DNA from: Bathymodiolus japonicus methanotrophic gill symbiont
GTDB lineage: Bacteria > Pseudomonadota > Gammaproteobacteria > Methylococcales > Methylomonadaceae
Direction: 5' to 3'
DNA length: 64,000 bases
Assembly: GCF_019721995.1 (NCBI RefSeq)
Contig: NZ_BLYC01000003.1
Location: 1 to 64,000 of the forward strand
Shown here one piece after another: positions 49,694-58,872 of this stretch. Numbering within the stretch: the first letter of the stretch is position 1; each line of letters begins with the position of its first letter. The notes beneath the pieces are model-generated. The model saw only the letters and a list, made by a program, of their open reading frames with translations, was not told the DNA's origin and ran no database searches. The position numbers and the translations under genes are program-made.

Positions 49694-50274
49694 TACATTT
49701 GTTTCCTCATGTAACTAGACACTTCTAGCGTCACCACAACATTCCCCCTCTCCTCGGTTTTACGAGTTTTTCTATTGCGTTTTTTAGGCGCGGGTATAAC
49801 CGTAACATTTTCAATAATCAGCAGGGGCTTTTTGGTTTCGATCTCATATAACAGTGCCCTGAGCATTTCCATATCCCCGGTCAATTTTACTTTGACGGCA
49901 ATACGGACTAAGCCCTCCTGCTCTTTATTGGGTAATACCTGAGAACTACTTAATTCTCCCCCTGCATCCACCGCCATGGATTTAATACTATTTTGCAACT
50001 CAGCCGCCGCCAGTGATGCTGATTCCTGGGTACTAAAATAACCCAGCGAATTAATCTCTTTGCGGCCTTGCTCTACATCGAGCAAGACTTCTTCTCGACT
50101 GGCAATTACTCGCTGGTAGCGCTTAATACGAAAGGCCTGTTCCTCAATATCATCATTTATTGCACTTAAATGGTTTAGCCAAGGTACAATAATGAGCGCA
50201 CTTATACCGATAATGATGCCGAATAGCAGGCTCAGTGCCAACCATCGTTGTTGTGTATTATTCAGCGTCTGCAT
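49693..50274 (-). CDS. gspM: type II secretion protein GspM-like
   Basis: 193 residues with a membrane segment near residues 14-34, a coiled-coil stretch (about 38-70) and a ferredoxin-like periplasmic domain (VRIAVKVKLTGDMEMLRALLYEIE, PLLIIENVTV). This is the GspM subtype-b/PilO-like fold that pairs with GspL in the assembly platform. It overlaps gspL by 17 bp. Confidence 0.85.
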   Translation of the reverse strand: MQTLNNTQQRWLALSLLFGIIIGISALIIVPWLNHLSAINDDIEEQAFRIKRYQRVIASREEVLLDVEQGRKEINSLGYFSTQESASLAAAELQNSIKSMAVDAGGELSSSQVLPNKEQEGLVRIAVKVKLTGDMEMLRALLYEIETKKPLLIIENVTVIPAPKKRNRKTRKTEERGNVVVTLEVSSYMRKQM

Positions 50275-51361
50275 TTTGTTCGATAATGACTTCGGTTGAT
50301 ATTTTAAAGCTCTCCAGACCAGACCGCCGATCTTTTGTTACCGGGGATATAAATTTAGTGTTTTTAAATAATTCGGTTTTCTCCAAAGACGCAATTAAAT
50401 TTGATGCACTACCCGACTGACCGGTCAGTTGCAGAGTTTTATTATAATAACGCCAGTTTGAAACCCAGGTATCATCGCCAAAAACTTCAGTAACCTTATT
50501 CATTAATTCAATGACAGAAGCATTCGCCTGTTTTTTATCTATCAGTGCCTGGGTCGCCTGAAATAAATAATCGATGCTTTTCTTGGAATCTTCTATCTCC
50601 GATGCGATCTTTTCCACCTTGCGCGTGCGTTGCTTTAGTTCATCTAATTGCTCAGTTGCCTTGTTTACAGGCAAAAGCATTAACACAATTAATAACACTA
50701 AAGTTACCGACGCTGCGCCCAACATTACCCACAACGGCTTTCTATTCGCCGTCTGGCACAGCTCTTTAGGCAATAGGTTATATTGACTATTGCTGTCTTC
50801 ATAGCTAACGCATCGCGCTGCAGAGTCAGCATAATAGGGCTTAAGACCCAGGCTCAGGCAATGCTGATACATACTATCCAGGCTGTCTTTTTTCACCAGG
50901 ATCAATAATAAATGAATCAGTGCTTTATTATTTGCCGGACCCAGTTTGATAAAATCGAAATAGACCTGTTCTGCGTTAAAGGGAGTATAGCGATCCAGTT
51001 CATAGGACATCACCTGGTATAGATTCCCTTCAGCAGCGGCTGGTAAAAACACATCCTGAGTAACCGACAAATCGACTGGAACGCGCAATACCACCTTTGC
51101 ATCGCTATATTGCTTATCACTGGCAATCAGGTTTTGTAATTCTTCTTTCACCAGCTCATTAAACTCAAACTCGCCTAATGGCGTTTTCTGCTGCTGATTA
51201 ACAAAGCTGATTCTGGCTGATGCCTGATTAATTTCAACCACTAACAGACTTTTATCCCGCGCCATGGCATCAATAAATTTCTGCGGCACAAGAAAACCTA
51301 ATTGCTGCCACCACCATTTAAAAAACAGCGATACATCAATTTCAGCATCAAGATTTAACAT
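50258..51361 (-). CDS. gspL: type II secretion protein GspL (PilN-like C-terminus)
   Basis: 367 residues: an actin-like cytoplasmic domain to about 210 (LLVVEINQASARISFV, YELDRYTPFNAEQVYFDF), a membrane segment at about 213-235, a coiled coil, then a PilN-like periplasmic domain (LMNKVTEVFGDDTWVSNW). It binds GspE in the cytoplasm and GspM in the periplasm. One base separates it from gspK. Confidence 0.88.
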   Translation of the reverse strand: MLNLDAEIDVSLFFKWWWQQLGFLVPQKFIDAMARDKSLLVVEINQASARISFVNQQQKTPLGEFEFNELVKEELQNLIASDKQYSDAKVVLRVPVDLSVTQDVFLPAAAEGNLYQVMSYELDRYTPFNAEQVYFDFIKLGPANNKALIHLLLILVKKDSLDSMYQHCLSLGLKPYYADSAARCVSYEDSNSQYNLLPKELCQTANRKPLWVMLGAASVTLVLLIVLMLLPVNKATEQLDELKQRTRKVEKIASEIEDSKKSIDYLFQATQALIDKKQANASVIELMNKVTEVFGDDTWVSNWRYYNKTLQLTGQSGSASNLIASLEKTELFKNTKFISPVTKDRRSGLESFKISTEVIIEQNADAE

Positions 51362-51362
51362 A

Positions 51363-52277
51363 CTAATTGATTACCCGCTTATCATTTCCAGGTAAAAACA
51401 AGGAGGGCATTGGATAATCCTCGGCCCATTTTAATATCTCAAAAGGTAGGTCATTTTTTGCATGTCCTCGTTTCATTATTGCCATTATCTTTTCACTAAT
51501 ATCTTTTGCGATCATTGCCTCGGCAATAATCATATAAACATTACTTTTACCGCTGCCGCTATACCACTCTGGTTGAGCAACCGTTTCACCGTTACGTTCG
51601 CTTTCTACTCGCTGCAACAAGTACTCATCAACCATCGCTGCATTAACATCGGGCAGGGTTAACAGTACTTCGCGTGTTGCTGTCACTGGGTTAATTTTCT
51701 TGTTTTTTGTATAAACACTGATTTTTCCTTCGAGCTGCTTATATATATCCGCTGTCATGCCCAGTACCATCTGTACCTCTTCGACACTTTTAAACGCACC
51801 GTTGCGCGGTGTATAGCTTAACCCCGCCTCTTCATACTGCTGCATTTCTGCACCATTCACTCGATGCAAGTCATTTTTATCCCGCCAGTCTAAAATCGCA
51901 TCACTTAGGCTATCAGCCAGCTCTTCATCAATCGCTAATGAATCAAATAGCTGTTGTAGCTGACCGTTAGTGGCCAGGTTAATATTAATCTTGCCTGCTT
52001 CATCCGCAATCAGCATGCGAATGCGTTTACCTGCTAATTCAATTTCGTACAAACTGCTATTTGCCTGCCAGCGCTGCTCATTATCGTTGCTTAACAGCAT
52101 TAGAATTGCATAATTAATGCCTGCCTCAGCAAGCGCTGCGGCTTGTGCCTTTTCCTTTAAGCCACCCGTAATTGCAGTTTCTCTCTGTATCGTCAGGGCA
52201 AAGCTGCTGGCCATAATTGTTAACAGCGTGGTTACCCATAAAACAACAATCAGCGCCAGGCCTTTATTTGTCTGCAT
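51363..52277 (-). CDS. gspK: type II secretion minor pseudopilin GspK
   Basis: 304 residues. The prepilin-type N-terminus KGLALIVVLWVTTLL lacks the usual Glu5, as expected for GspK, which caps the pseudopilus tip. The large periplasmic domain contains the GspK-typical SDAILDWRDKNDLHRVNGAE. It overlaps gspJ by 14 bp. Confidence 0.92.
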   Translation of the reverse strand: MQTNKGLALIVVLWVTTLLTIMASSFALTIQRETAITGGLKEKAQAAALAEAGINYAILMLLSNDNEQRWQANSSLYEIELAGKRIRMLIADEAGKININLATNGQLQQLFDSLAIDEELADSLSDAILDWRDKNDLHRVNGAEMQQYEEAGLSYTPRNGAFKSVEEVQMVLGMTADIYKQLEGKISVYTKNKKINPVTATREVLLTLPDVNAAMVDEYLLQRVESERNGETVAQPEWYSGSGKSNVYMIIAEAMIAKDISEKIMAIMKRGHAKNDLPFEILKWAEDYPMPSLFLPGNDKRVIN

Positions 52278-52983
52278 TGGTATTCATATTTACAAACTGG
52301 CCATTGACTATGCCAAAAGAGGCATCGGCCTTGCCAGTCTCACCAAAAGCCTTGTCGACTTTTAAGGCAACTACCAGCTGCGGCCAGACTTCACCATTCA
52401 CCAGCTCAATATCAATACTGACCAGTCGCGGCAGAAAATCTTTTTCCTGCCAGTCATTACCCCAGTTTAAATCACTACGACTACTGCTGGTATCGGCACC
52501 AAAATAGGCAAATTGCAGACTCTTAATTTTTGTTAAAATAATCACCGGCTTTTCAACCCATGGCTCCTCACCTTCTGCTTGCGGAAAAAAAGGCTGAATT
52601 TCAACCTGCAATTGACTTCCTTGCTCACCTAGTTCTGAACGCTGCAGGCTCATTTTAAATAATTGCAAGCCTAGGCGACCAGCACTTGCGGGCATGGCTG
52701 CTACAAACTGTATCTGCTCCTGTTCACCCTGAAAAGAAAATTGCGGCTCTTCTAAAAAGCTACCATCCAAAGGCGCTGTCGCATGTAATTTACTTTGCAA
52801 AAAGTTCTGAATAATGGCCGCCTGGCTGATCTGGGCAATTTTCTTTTCCCCCGCATTCCAGTTCTGCACGCACATTCTTAAGCTGGCAAATAATAACAAC
52901 ATCATAATGCTCATCAGGCTCATGCCAATCAGAACTTCTAATAACGTAAAGCCAGATTGCCTGACCTGCTTGTCTGTTATCAT
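52264..52983 (-). CDS. gspJ: type II secretion minor pseudopilin GspJ
   Basis: 239 residues with the class III signal QSGFTLLEVLIGMSLMSIM (cleavage after Gly11) and the GspJ beta-domain (LVSIDIELVNGEVWPQLVVAL). It forms the pseudopilus tip with GspI and GspK. It overlaps gspI by 4 bp. Confidence 0.92.
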   Translation of the reverse strand: MITDKQVRQSGFTLLEVLIGMSLMSIMMLLLFASLRMCVQNWNAGEKKIAQISQAAIIQNFLQSKLHATAPLDGSFLEEPQFSFQGEQEQIQFVAAMPASAGRLGLQLFKMSLQRSELGEQGSQLQVEIQPFFPQAEGEEPWVEKPVIILTKIKSLQFAYFGADTSSSRSDLNWGNDWQEKDFLPRLVSIDIELVNGEVWPQLVVALKVDKAFGETGKADASFGIVNGQFVNMNTNADK

Positions 52984-53414
52984 TGCTCTTTAGTCAGCTT
53001 GATGGTGGTCAGCTCAAACTGACGATTATTTCTGCCTGCCTGCCATTCAACCGTAACAGTCACCAGATAAGGTACAACTTTTTGCTGCTCTGCATCCAGA
53101 CCCATTTTATCCAGATTAAAGGTTTGCATCTCTACTGTCCAAAAATATTTTTCCTCCACCTCGCCACTCTGTACACCGTTGTCCAGCGGCTCTCCTACGC
53201 CTGCAGCAGCCAGTCTGGACTGCGCTATAATCACCGCCTGCTGATACTCTTCAGAAACGATAGTACGTCTTAAGCCACCAGAAAAAATATTCAATAAAAT
53301 GGTTAAGGAAAAAGCCAGGATTGAAAAGGCGATTAGAATCTCCAGCAAGGAAAATCCTTGCTGCAATCCTCGTTCAGCACGGTACCGTACCAGTTTACCA
53401 GTCATCAATTTCAA
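52980..53414 (-). CDS. gspI: type II secretion minor pseudopilin GspI
   Basis: 144 residues. The prepilin motif QQGFSLLEILIAFSILAF begins about residue 19, followed by a short globular domain (YFWTVEMQTFNLDKMG). It overlaps gspH by 20 bp. Forms the tip complex with GspJ and GspK. Confidence 0.92.
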   Translation of the reverse strand: MKLMTGKLVRYRAERGLQQGFSLLEILIAFSILAFSLTILLNIFSGGLRRTIVSEEYQQAVIIAQSRLAAAGVGEPLDNGVQSGEVEEKYFWTVEMQTFNLDKMGLDAEQQKVVPYLVTVTVEWQAGRNNRQFELTTIKLTKEQ

Positions 53415-53922
53415 CTTGCCCGGTTAACCAGTTTACATCTAGCTGACGCTTGCTTTCACCTAGCTCCAGAGTAATGCGCCCACCGGTTGAAGAGCCGTCA
53501 GCAAAGAAGCGTATCCCACCATGGTTTTCATCAATAATCTGCGACTGGGCAATATCCAAAACCACCACTATATCCCCGGCTATTTTATAAACTTTTTTTT
53601 TGCCCGTAATCTGATAGGAATTTTTTTCCAGATCAACTAAAAATGTACTTTCTTTACGGCGTGTCAGCGCATGCCCCCGGGCAAAGCGTAGTGCTGATGC
53701 CATTTCTCGCGCAGCCGCATTTAAGCTGGCCGTCTGATTTCCAGAGCCGATATTAGGTATTGCAACAGCCGCTGCCATGGCAATAATCACGATCACCAAT
53801 AGTAATTCTATTAGCGTGAAGCCTCTCCCATGTAGAGCGGACTTTAGTCCGCTATCTTCTGCTCCATTAAGCAGCGGACTAAAGTCCGCTCTACTCAGGT
53901 AGGTTTTTTTAATTATTCCCAA
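53395..53922 (-). CDS. gspH: type II secretion minor pseudopilin GspH, leader extended by REP dimer
   Basis: 175 residues. The prepilin motif GRG-FTLIELLLVIVIIAM is preceded by 34 residues instead of the usual 6-20. Residues 10-30 of this leader (SRADFSPLLNGAEDSGLKSAL) are encoded by a 63-bp REP-like inverted repeat at 53832-53894. Removing those 63 bp leaves a 13-residue leader MGIIKKTYLNGRG with the frame unchanged. The start codon must be TTG at 53922, inside the gspG end, because no closer in-frame ATG or GTG exists. The mature GspH is otherwise normal (ITLELGESKRQLDVNWLTGQVEID). Confidence 0.85.
   Translation of the reverse strand: MGIIKKTYLSRADFSPLLNGAEDSGLKSALHGRGFTLIELLLVIVIIAMAAAVAIPNIGSGNQTASLNAAAREMASALRFARGHALTRRKESTFLVDLEKNSYQITGKKKVYKIAGDIVVVLDIAQSQIIDENHGGIRFFADGSSTGGRITLELGESKRQLDVNWLTGQVEIDDW
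53832..53894. repeat. REP-like dimer inside gspH leader
   Basis: GTAGAGCGGACTTTAGTCC at one end and its inverse at the other, spaced by TATCTTCTGCTCCATTAAGC, totalling 63 bp. It is a REPIN-like pair of the unit also seen at 951. No direct repeat flanks it. Its length is a multiple of three. Confidence 0.88.
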
Positions 53923-54362
53923 CTATTAACATCCTGATCTTCGCCATCTCCACACGCTGCGTTACACGCTGCGTTATCAGCACCTAATGAAAACAAGTCA
54001 AAGCGGCCATGCTCACCAGGAGAAACATAGTGATAATCATAAACCCACGGATCCTGTGGTACGGTATTTTTACGTAAATACGGGCCATTCCACGAGCGCG
54101 CACTAGAGGGTTTTTCAACCAATGCTTTCAGCCCTTCGCTAGAGGTAGGGTAGCGCCCTACATCCATTTTATACATATCCAGCGCACCGGCCAGATCTTC
54201 AATTTGCACTCTGGCGGTCTTGGTTTTAGCGCCGCCTAAATGCTTCATTACCTGAGGTCCGACTAGACCTGCTAACATTCCGATAATGGCTAACACTACC
54301 AATAACTCTATTAAGGTAAAACCGCGCATTGCGCTATTCGTCTTTTTCATTGTTGTTCTCAT
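53913..54362 (-). CDS. gspG: type II secretion major pseudopilin GspG
   Basis: 149 residues with MRGFTLIELLVVLAIIGMLAGLVGPQVM at the prepilin site (written here with gap: RGFTLIELL then VVLAIIG). The GspG-specific C-terminus contains MYKMDVGRYPTSSEGLKAL, WNGPYLRKNTVPQDPW and a cysteine-bearing acidic loop (ACNAACGDGEDQDVNSW) where calcium normally binds. It builds the pseudopilus shaft. The gap to gspF is 12 bp. Confidence 0.95.
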   Translation of the reverse strand: MRTTMKKTNSAMRGFTLIELLVVLAIIGMLAGLVGPQVMKHLGGAKTKTARVQIEDLAGALDMYKMDVGRYPTSSEGLKALVEKPSSARSWNGPYLRKNTVPQDPWVYDYHYVSPGEHGRFDLFSLGADNAACNAACGDGEDQDVNSWE

Positions 54363-54374
54363 CTTTATGATTTA

Positions 54375-55592
54375 TTAAAACGCTAAGTCATTAACACTTA
54401 AAATTGCTGACAAAATGGAAATGATAATACCGGCAATCAGCAATCCCAGCGTAACGATTAAAATTGGTTCCATCATCGCCAACATACGTTCAATGGTTAT
54501 TTTCAGCTGCTTATCATAGGTATTCGCTGTTCGCTCCAGCATTTCTTCCATTTTACCTGTTTCTTCACCCATTTTAATCATCTGGGTTGCCATTTTGGGA
54601 AATTGTCCCGACTCAATTAAGGCACTGGACATGTCTTTTCCCTGTTTCAGGTTTTCCTCGGCTTCAGATACGGCCTGCACTAAAACCAGATTGCTTAAGG
54701 TACCTTTAACAATGCCTAGCGCCGTTAAGATCGGCACGCCATTCGATAGCAGCGTACCTAAAGTACGGGTAAAATTAGTGGTACTCATATTACGAATAAT
54801 TTCACCGACTAGGGGGATGGATAAAATAACCCCATCCCAGCGCATTTTTCGCGGCCCTATGGTCATCTCATAACGCATAGTGAAATAAGTACCCGTGCCG
54901 AGTATCATTAAAATCCACCAGTAACTTTGCAGCCACTCTGCCGTACCCACCACAATTTGTGTAGAAACAGGCAGTTCTTTACCCGCACTTTCAAACATCT
55001 CGGTAAACTGAGGTACTACAAAAGTCAGCAATAAAAACACCGATCCAACTGCCATAACCACCAGAATTATCGGGTAGATCATTGCGGTACTCACCGTGTC
55101 TTTGAGCTCTTTAGATTTCTCTATATATTCGGATAATTGCCCAAGTACAATATCAACACTTCCACCCGCCTCGCCTGCACGTAACATATTGATATAAAAA
55201 CGTGAAAATGCGCTGGATTCACTCTGCAAGGCATCGGCAAGATTTGCTCCACCCTTGACCTGCTGCAATACATTCTTAATCAGCTTATGGATTTTAGAAT
55301 CTTCTTCTATCAGATCCATTAGCACCACTAAAGAACGGTCTATCGGCAAACCAGCCTGCAACAAGGTCGCAAGTTCTTTAGTAAACAGGCCTATATCTTT
55401 TTGTGTCAGCGCATCCTTGTCCTGCTTAAAGGAAAATAAATACGCAGATTTCAGCCCTGCTTGCGAAACTTCCACGGGGATTAAGCCTTCACCCTGCAAA
55501 AAACTCACGACCGCTGTCTCGTCTTTAGCTTCTTTAGTGCCTTCCTGCACATTGCCTTCTGCATTAACTGCCTTATATGCAAATAAAGTCAC
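54375..55592 (-). CDS. gspF: type II secretion inner-membrane platform protein GspF
   Basis: 405 residues with two GspF domains and three membrane segments (about 170-195, 220-240, 375-398). Motifs GLPIDRSLVVLMD and MLRAGEAGGSVDIVLGQL, then MIKMGEETGKMEEMLERTA, are typical. It anchors the pseudopilus assembly ATPase GspE. One base separates it from gspE. Confidence 0.95.
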   Translation of the reverse strand: MTLFAYKAVNAEGNVQEGTKEAKDETAVVSFLQGEGLIPVEVSQAGLKSAYLFSFKQDKDALTQKDIGLFTKELATLLQAGLPIDRSLVVLMDLIEEDSKIHKLIKNVLQQVKGGANLADALQSESSAFSRFYINMLRAGEAGGSVDIVLGQLSEYIEKSKELKDTVSTAMIYPIILVVMAVGSVFLLLTFVVPQFTEMFESAGKELPVSTQIVVGTAEWLQSYWWILMILGTGTYFTMRYEMTIGPRKMRWDGVILSIPLVGEIIRNMSTTNFTRTLGTLLSNGVPILTALGIVKGTLSNLVLVQAVSEAEENLKQGKDMSSALIESGQFPKMATQMIKMGEETGKMEEMLERTANTYDKQLKITIERMLAMMEPILIVTLGLLIAGIIISILSAILSVNDLAF

Positions 55593-55593
55593 T

Positions 55594-57276
55594 TTAAACT
55601 TCCGTGGCTACGCGTAATACTTCTTCTAAAGTGGTCAGACCCTTGACCGCTTTTGCCAGACCATCCTGATAAATTGACAGCATACCGCCACGCACCGCTT
55701 CTTCCTGAATCAAGCCGGACTCCTTGTGCTCCATAACCATTTTTCTAATGCTATCATTCATCACTAAAAACTCAATAATTGCCAATCGACCGCTATAACC
55801 AATCCCGCCGCATTCTTTACAGCCTGTTGCTTGATATAGTGTTAAATGTCCATTTTTCAAGAAGCGGCTCAGGCCTTTTTCCTGTATTACTTCATCTAAC
55901 GGCTGATAAGGCTCGCGGCAATGCATACATAATTTTCTAACCAGGCGCTGGGCTAAAATACCATTCACTGTTGAGGTCAACAGATAGTCATCCAGCCCCA
56001 TATCCAGCAATCTGGCCAATGCCCCCGCCGCATCATTAGTATGCAGGGTAGACAGCACCAGATGCCCTGTTAATGCTGATTGCACCGCGATTTTTGCAGT
56101 TTCCAGGTCGCGCATCTCCCCGATCATAATCACATCGGGATCCTGGCGCACAATTGAGCGCAATGCGCTACTAAAGGTTAAGCCAATTTTGGGCTTCGCC
56201 TGAATTTGGTTCACACCATTTAATTGATACTCAACCGGATCTTCAACGGTAATAATCTTTTTTTCCGGCGTATTCAGCTGCGTTAACGCAGTATATAACG
56301 TAGTCGACTTACCACTACCGGTAGGGCCGGTGATTAGGACAATCCCATGCGGCTTACCCAACACTTCAATAAATTGCCGCTCATTCGACTCTTCAAAACC
56401 CAGAGAAGCAAAATCAAACACCACGCTTTCCTTATCCAACAAGCGTATCACCACACTTTCCCCGTACATAGTCGGGGTTGTGGAAACACGCAGGTCGATT
56501 TCCTTGCCCTGCATCTGAATTTTAATTCGCCCATCCTGTGGCAAACGGCGCTCAGCAATATTTAACTTGGCCATCAGCTTTATTCGAGAAATTACGGCTG
56601 CAGTTGCGTTTGCCGGTGGCCCCTCAATTTGTTGTAACACGCCATCAATGCGCAAACGAATAATCAAAGCATCTTCAAAAGGTTCAAAATGTATATCCGA
56701 TGCCTTGCTTTCCAGAGCACGCTGAAAGATAAGATTTACCATACGAATAACCGGCGCTTCACTGGCTAAATCTTTTAAGTGCTCGATATCATCCAGGGAT
56801 TCATTGGCATCCAGATTATCGGTAATTTGCCCCATCTGCGATTTGCCTTCATCATACTGAGCCTCGATCGCCCTATCGATATCCGCTAAAATACCTATCT
56901 TTAACTCGATATCAACATCACAGACCAACTGCAATAACTTTAGCGCCACTGCATTTTCAGGATCCATAACCGCAACAACGATTTTGTCCTTGTCTGCTGC
57001 AATGCCTACTAAATGAAACTCTTTTAAAAAGCGCAGTGAAATTTGCTCAGGTAACATCGGCGTATCTGGATATTCTTCAGGCGTTACTATCGCTAATCCT
57101 GTCACAATAGCCAGCGCATTAGCCACATCTTTTTCCGAAGACAAGCCCAGCCTCACCAGCAATAAAGGTAGGCCTGTCTCTTGCATCTGTTCTCTGATTT
57201 TTGTGACTTTATTTAAATCACTTTCGCGTAGAGATTGCTGAGCAATTAATGTGTCAATAAATTTCTGATGACTCAT
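55594..57276 (-). CDS. gspE: type II secretion ATPase GspE
   Basis: 560 residues: N1 domain to about 150, N2 domain, then a RecA-like ATPase with Walker A GPTGSGKSTTLYTAL, Asp box (ITVEDPVEYQLNGVNQIQ), Walker B VIMIGEMRDLETA and a His box (LSTLHTNDA). The C4 metal-binding site is CMHC...CKECGG near residues 455-495. It is the first gene of the operon; the promoter should lie in 57277-57501, where I see no gene and no clear box. Confidence 0.96.
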   Translation of the reverse strand: MSHQKFIDTLIAQQSLRESDLNKVTKIREQMQETGLPLLLVRLGLSSEKDVANALAIVTGLAIVTPEEYPDTPMLPEQISLRFLKEFHLVGIAADKDKIVVAVMDPENAVALKLLQLVCDVDIELKIGILADIDRAIEAQYDEGKSQMGQITDNLDANESLDDIEHLKDLASEAPVIRMVNLIFQRALESKASDIHFEPFEDALIIRLRIDGVLQQIEGPPANATAAVISRIKLMAKLNIAERRLPQDGRIKIQMQGKEIDLRVSTTPTMYGESVVIRLLDKESVVFDFASLGFEESNERQFIEVLGKPHGIVLITGPTGSGKSTTLYTALTQLNTPEKKIITVEDPVEYQLNGVNQIQAKPKIGLTFSSALRSIVRQDPDVIMIGEMRDLETAKIAVQSALTGHLVLSTLHTNDAAGALARLLDMGLDDYLLTSTVNGILAQRLVRKLCMHCREPYQPLDEVIQEKGLSRFLKNGHLTLYQATGCKECGGIGYSGRLAIIEFLVMNDSIRKMVMEHKESGLIQEEAVRGGMLSIYQDGLAKAVKGLTTLEEVLRVATEV

Positions 57277-57501
57277 ACAGGATTTTTTAGGGGTGCAAAT
57301 ACAATAGCTTGTGTAGTTGGCGTTGAGTTTTGTTTAACTTTATCTCGATCGTGCGACAAGTATAACAAAAAATAGCTCATATACCGTAAAATAGCGATAT
57401 AAAGGAATTAATCTCGAGCGAACCTTTGAACATACTAGTGCAGCATCGTATTGGTTTGATGGACAGGAAGGTTTACAGGCTGCCGGGTTTTTCAGAATAT
57501 T

Positions 57502-57880
57502 TTATGATCGGTATTCATCCGGATTAATATGGTACTTCTTTAACTTGTTGTAAACCGCACGAGTTGATAATTCCATGTGTGTGGCAATTTCCTTGATATC
57601 TCCCCGGTGCTGTTGTAGTGATGCTTTTAAAAATGCCTGCTCAACTTCTGCTATCGCTTGTTCTTTACGTTGTTTCCAATCGACAGTTATAGGTGAAGAC
57701 CCGCCATTATCCAGCTTGAGTTCTGTTATTTCTGTTCCTATGGTAAATAACAAACTACGCTCCAGCGTATTTTCCAGCTCCCGCACATTACCTGGCCATT
57801 GATAAGCGACTATTTTCTGCATAACAGCATTACCATTACTGACGGAGTTAACAGTCTTGTTATGCTTCTTACTCATGCGT
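57502..57880 (-). pseudogene. sigma-54 dependent response regulator, C-terminal fragment
   Basis: The frame from the IS-A junction contains YQWPGNVRELENTLERSLLF, the end of the sigma-54 AAA+ domain, and an Fis-type helix-turn-helix (GDIKEIATHMELSTRAVYNKLKKY). The receiver and most of the ATPase domain are missing, replaced by IS-A at 57881. It is inactive as an activator. Confidence 0.85.
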
Positions 57881-58510
57881 CATCAGTGCAATTGAGGCCG
57901 TGAAACTAACCTCGCCACAAGAGAGCTCATAAAGCACTGTAAAGACATTCCTGTTATTATTGCGTTTTGAACTGCCCGAATGGTATACGAGCTGATACGA
58001 GATATTCTTGCCTGGAAAAATAATGGATTCACAAAACGATCTCGTTTTTGAGCCTGTTGCTGCCTTATCTCCAGAGCCTCGCTATATTTTTTATCCGATG
58101 GATGAATCAATTCTGGCTGTTGTGTTTTTGAAATCTCTTCAAACACGCGCATTAAATTATAGCTCATTGCAGTCAGGCGCATTTGATTTTCAAGTGAGCG
58201 GGTATTGGAAGACCAAGCTTTAGTTTCCTTGAAATTACTTTTAGTGTTATTGAATGTCTTTTCAATCGTCCATCGCTTGAAATACAGCATGGCAATGGTT
58301 CCAGGGTTAATAGTCATTGGCAAGGTTGTCACAAACCGGTGAAGTTTTCCGGTTTGTGGATCACGGTAATCCACCACGTTAAATTTGATGCCCTTGTTTT
58401 CGTACACACTGTATGCTTCAACCCCTGTATTCATCTCATGGCGGGAGTCAAAAGGGATAGACTCAACCAGAGTCGCAATTGAATTTTCTTTTAGCATTGA
58501 AATCATGTAA

Positions 58511-58872
58511 CTAAAGTTTCCCAATAATTATTTATGGTAAAATTGAAACTATGCTACAACTATATGAAAAAAATAGTCTTTTCATTCGTTTCAAATGCTA
58601 TTGCCTAAGGGGAATTAAGTAGGGGTTTGCTATAACTCGATGTTCAAGTTTTCAGCTATAACTGGGCTAAGAAAAGTAAATTTTTCCGGCTTTGTTTTAT
58701 AAGTGATTGATTTACAATGATGTTGATGCTTTCTTTGTCAGTAAAATTATCAATAAAATCAATCAGTTAAAAAACTTGAACATCGAGTATAAACATGGCA
58801 AAACCACCTAAAATAAACCTCGATACACCAGCATTGTGTATTTCAGCTACTCAATAATTGGGAAACTTCAGT
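58511..58872 (-). repeat. M204 element, copy 7, with nested M152
   Basis: Flanked by TCATGTAA on both sides (58503-58510, 58873-58880). M152 at 58636-58787 lies at the same base of M204 as the IS-B in copy 6, with the same TATAA duplication. Confidence 0.9.
58636..58787 (+). repeat. M152 element, copy 3
   Basis: 152 bp with IS-B-type ends, flanked by TATAA (58631-58635, 58788-58792). Confidence 0.9.

Noticed and set aside
585-58872. CRISPR array
   Set aside because: Repeats are dispersed singly over tens of kilobases, with inverted ends and target duplications. No regular repeat-spacer structure is present and no cas gene was seen.
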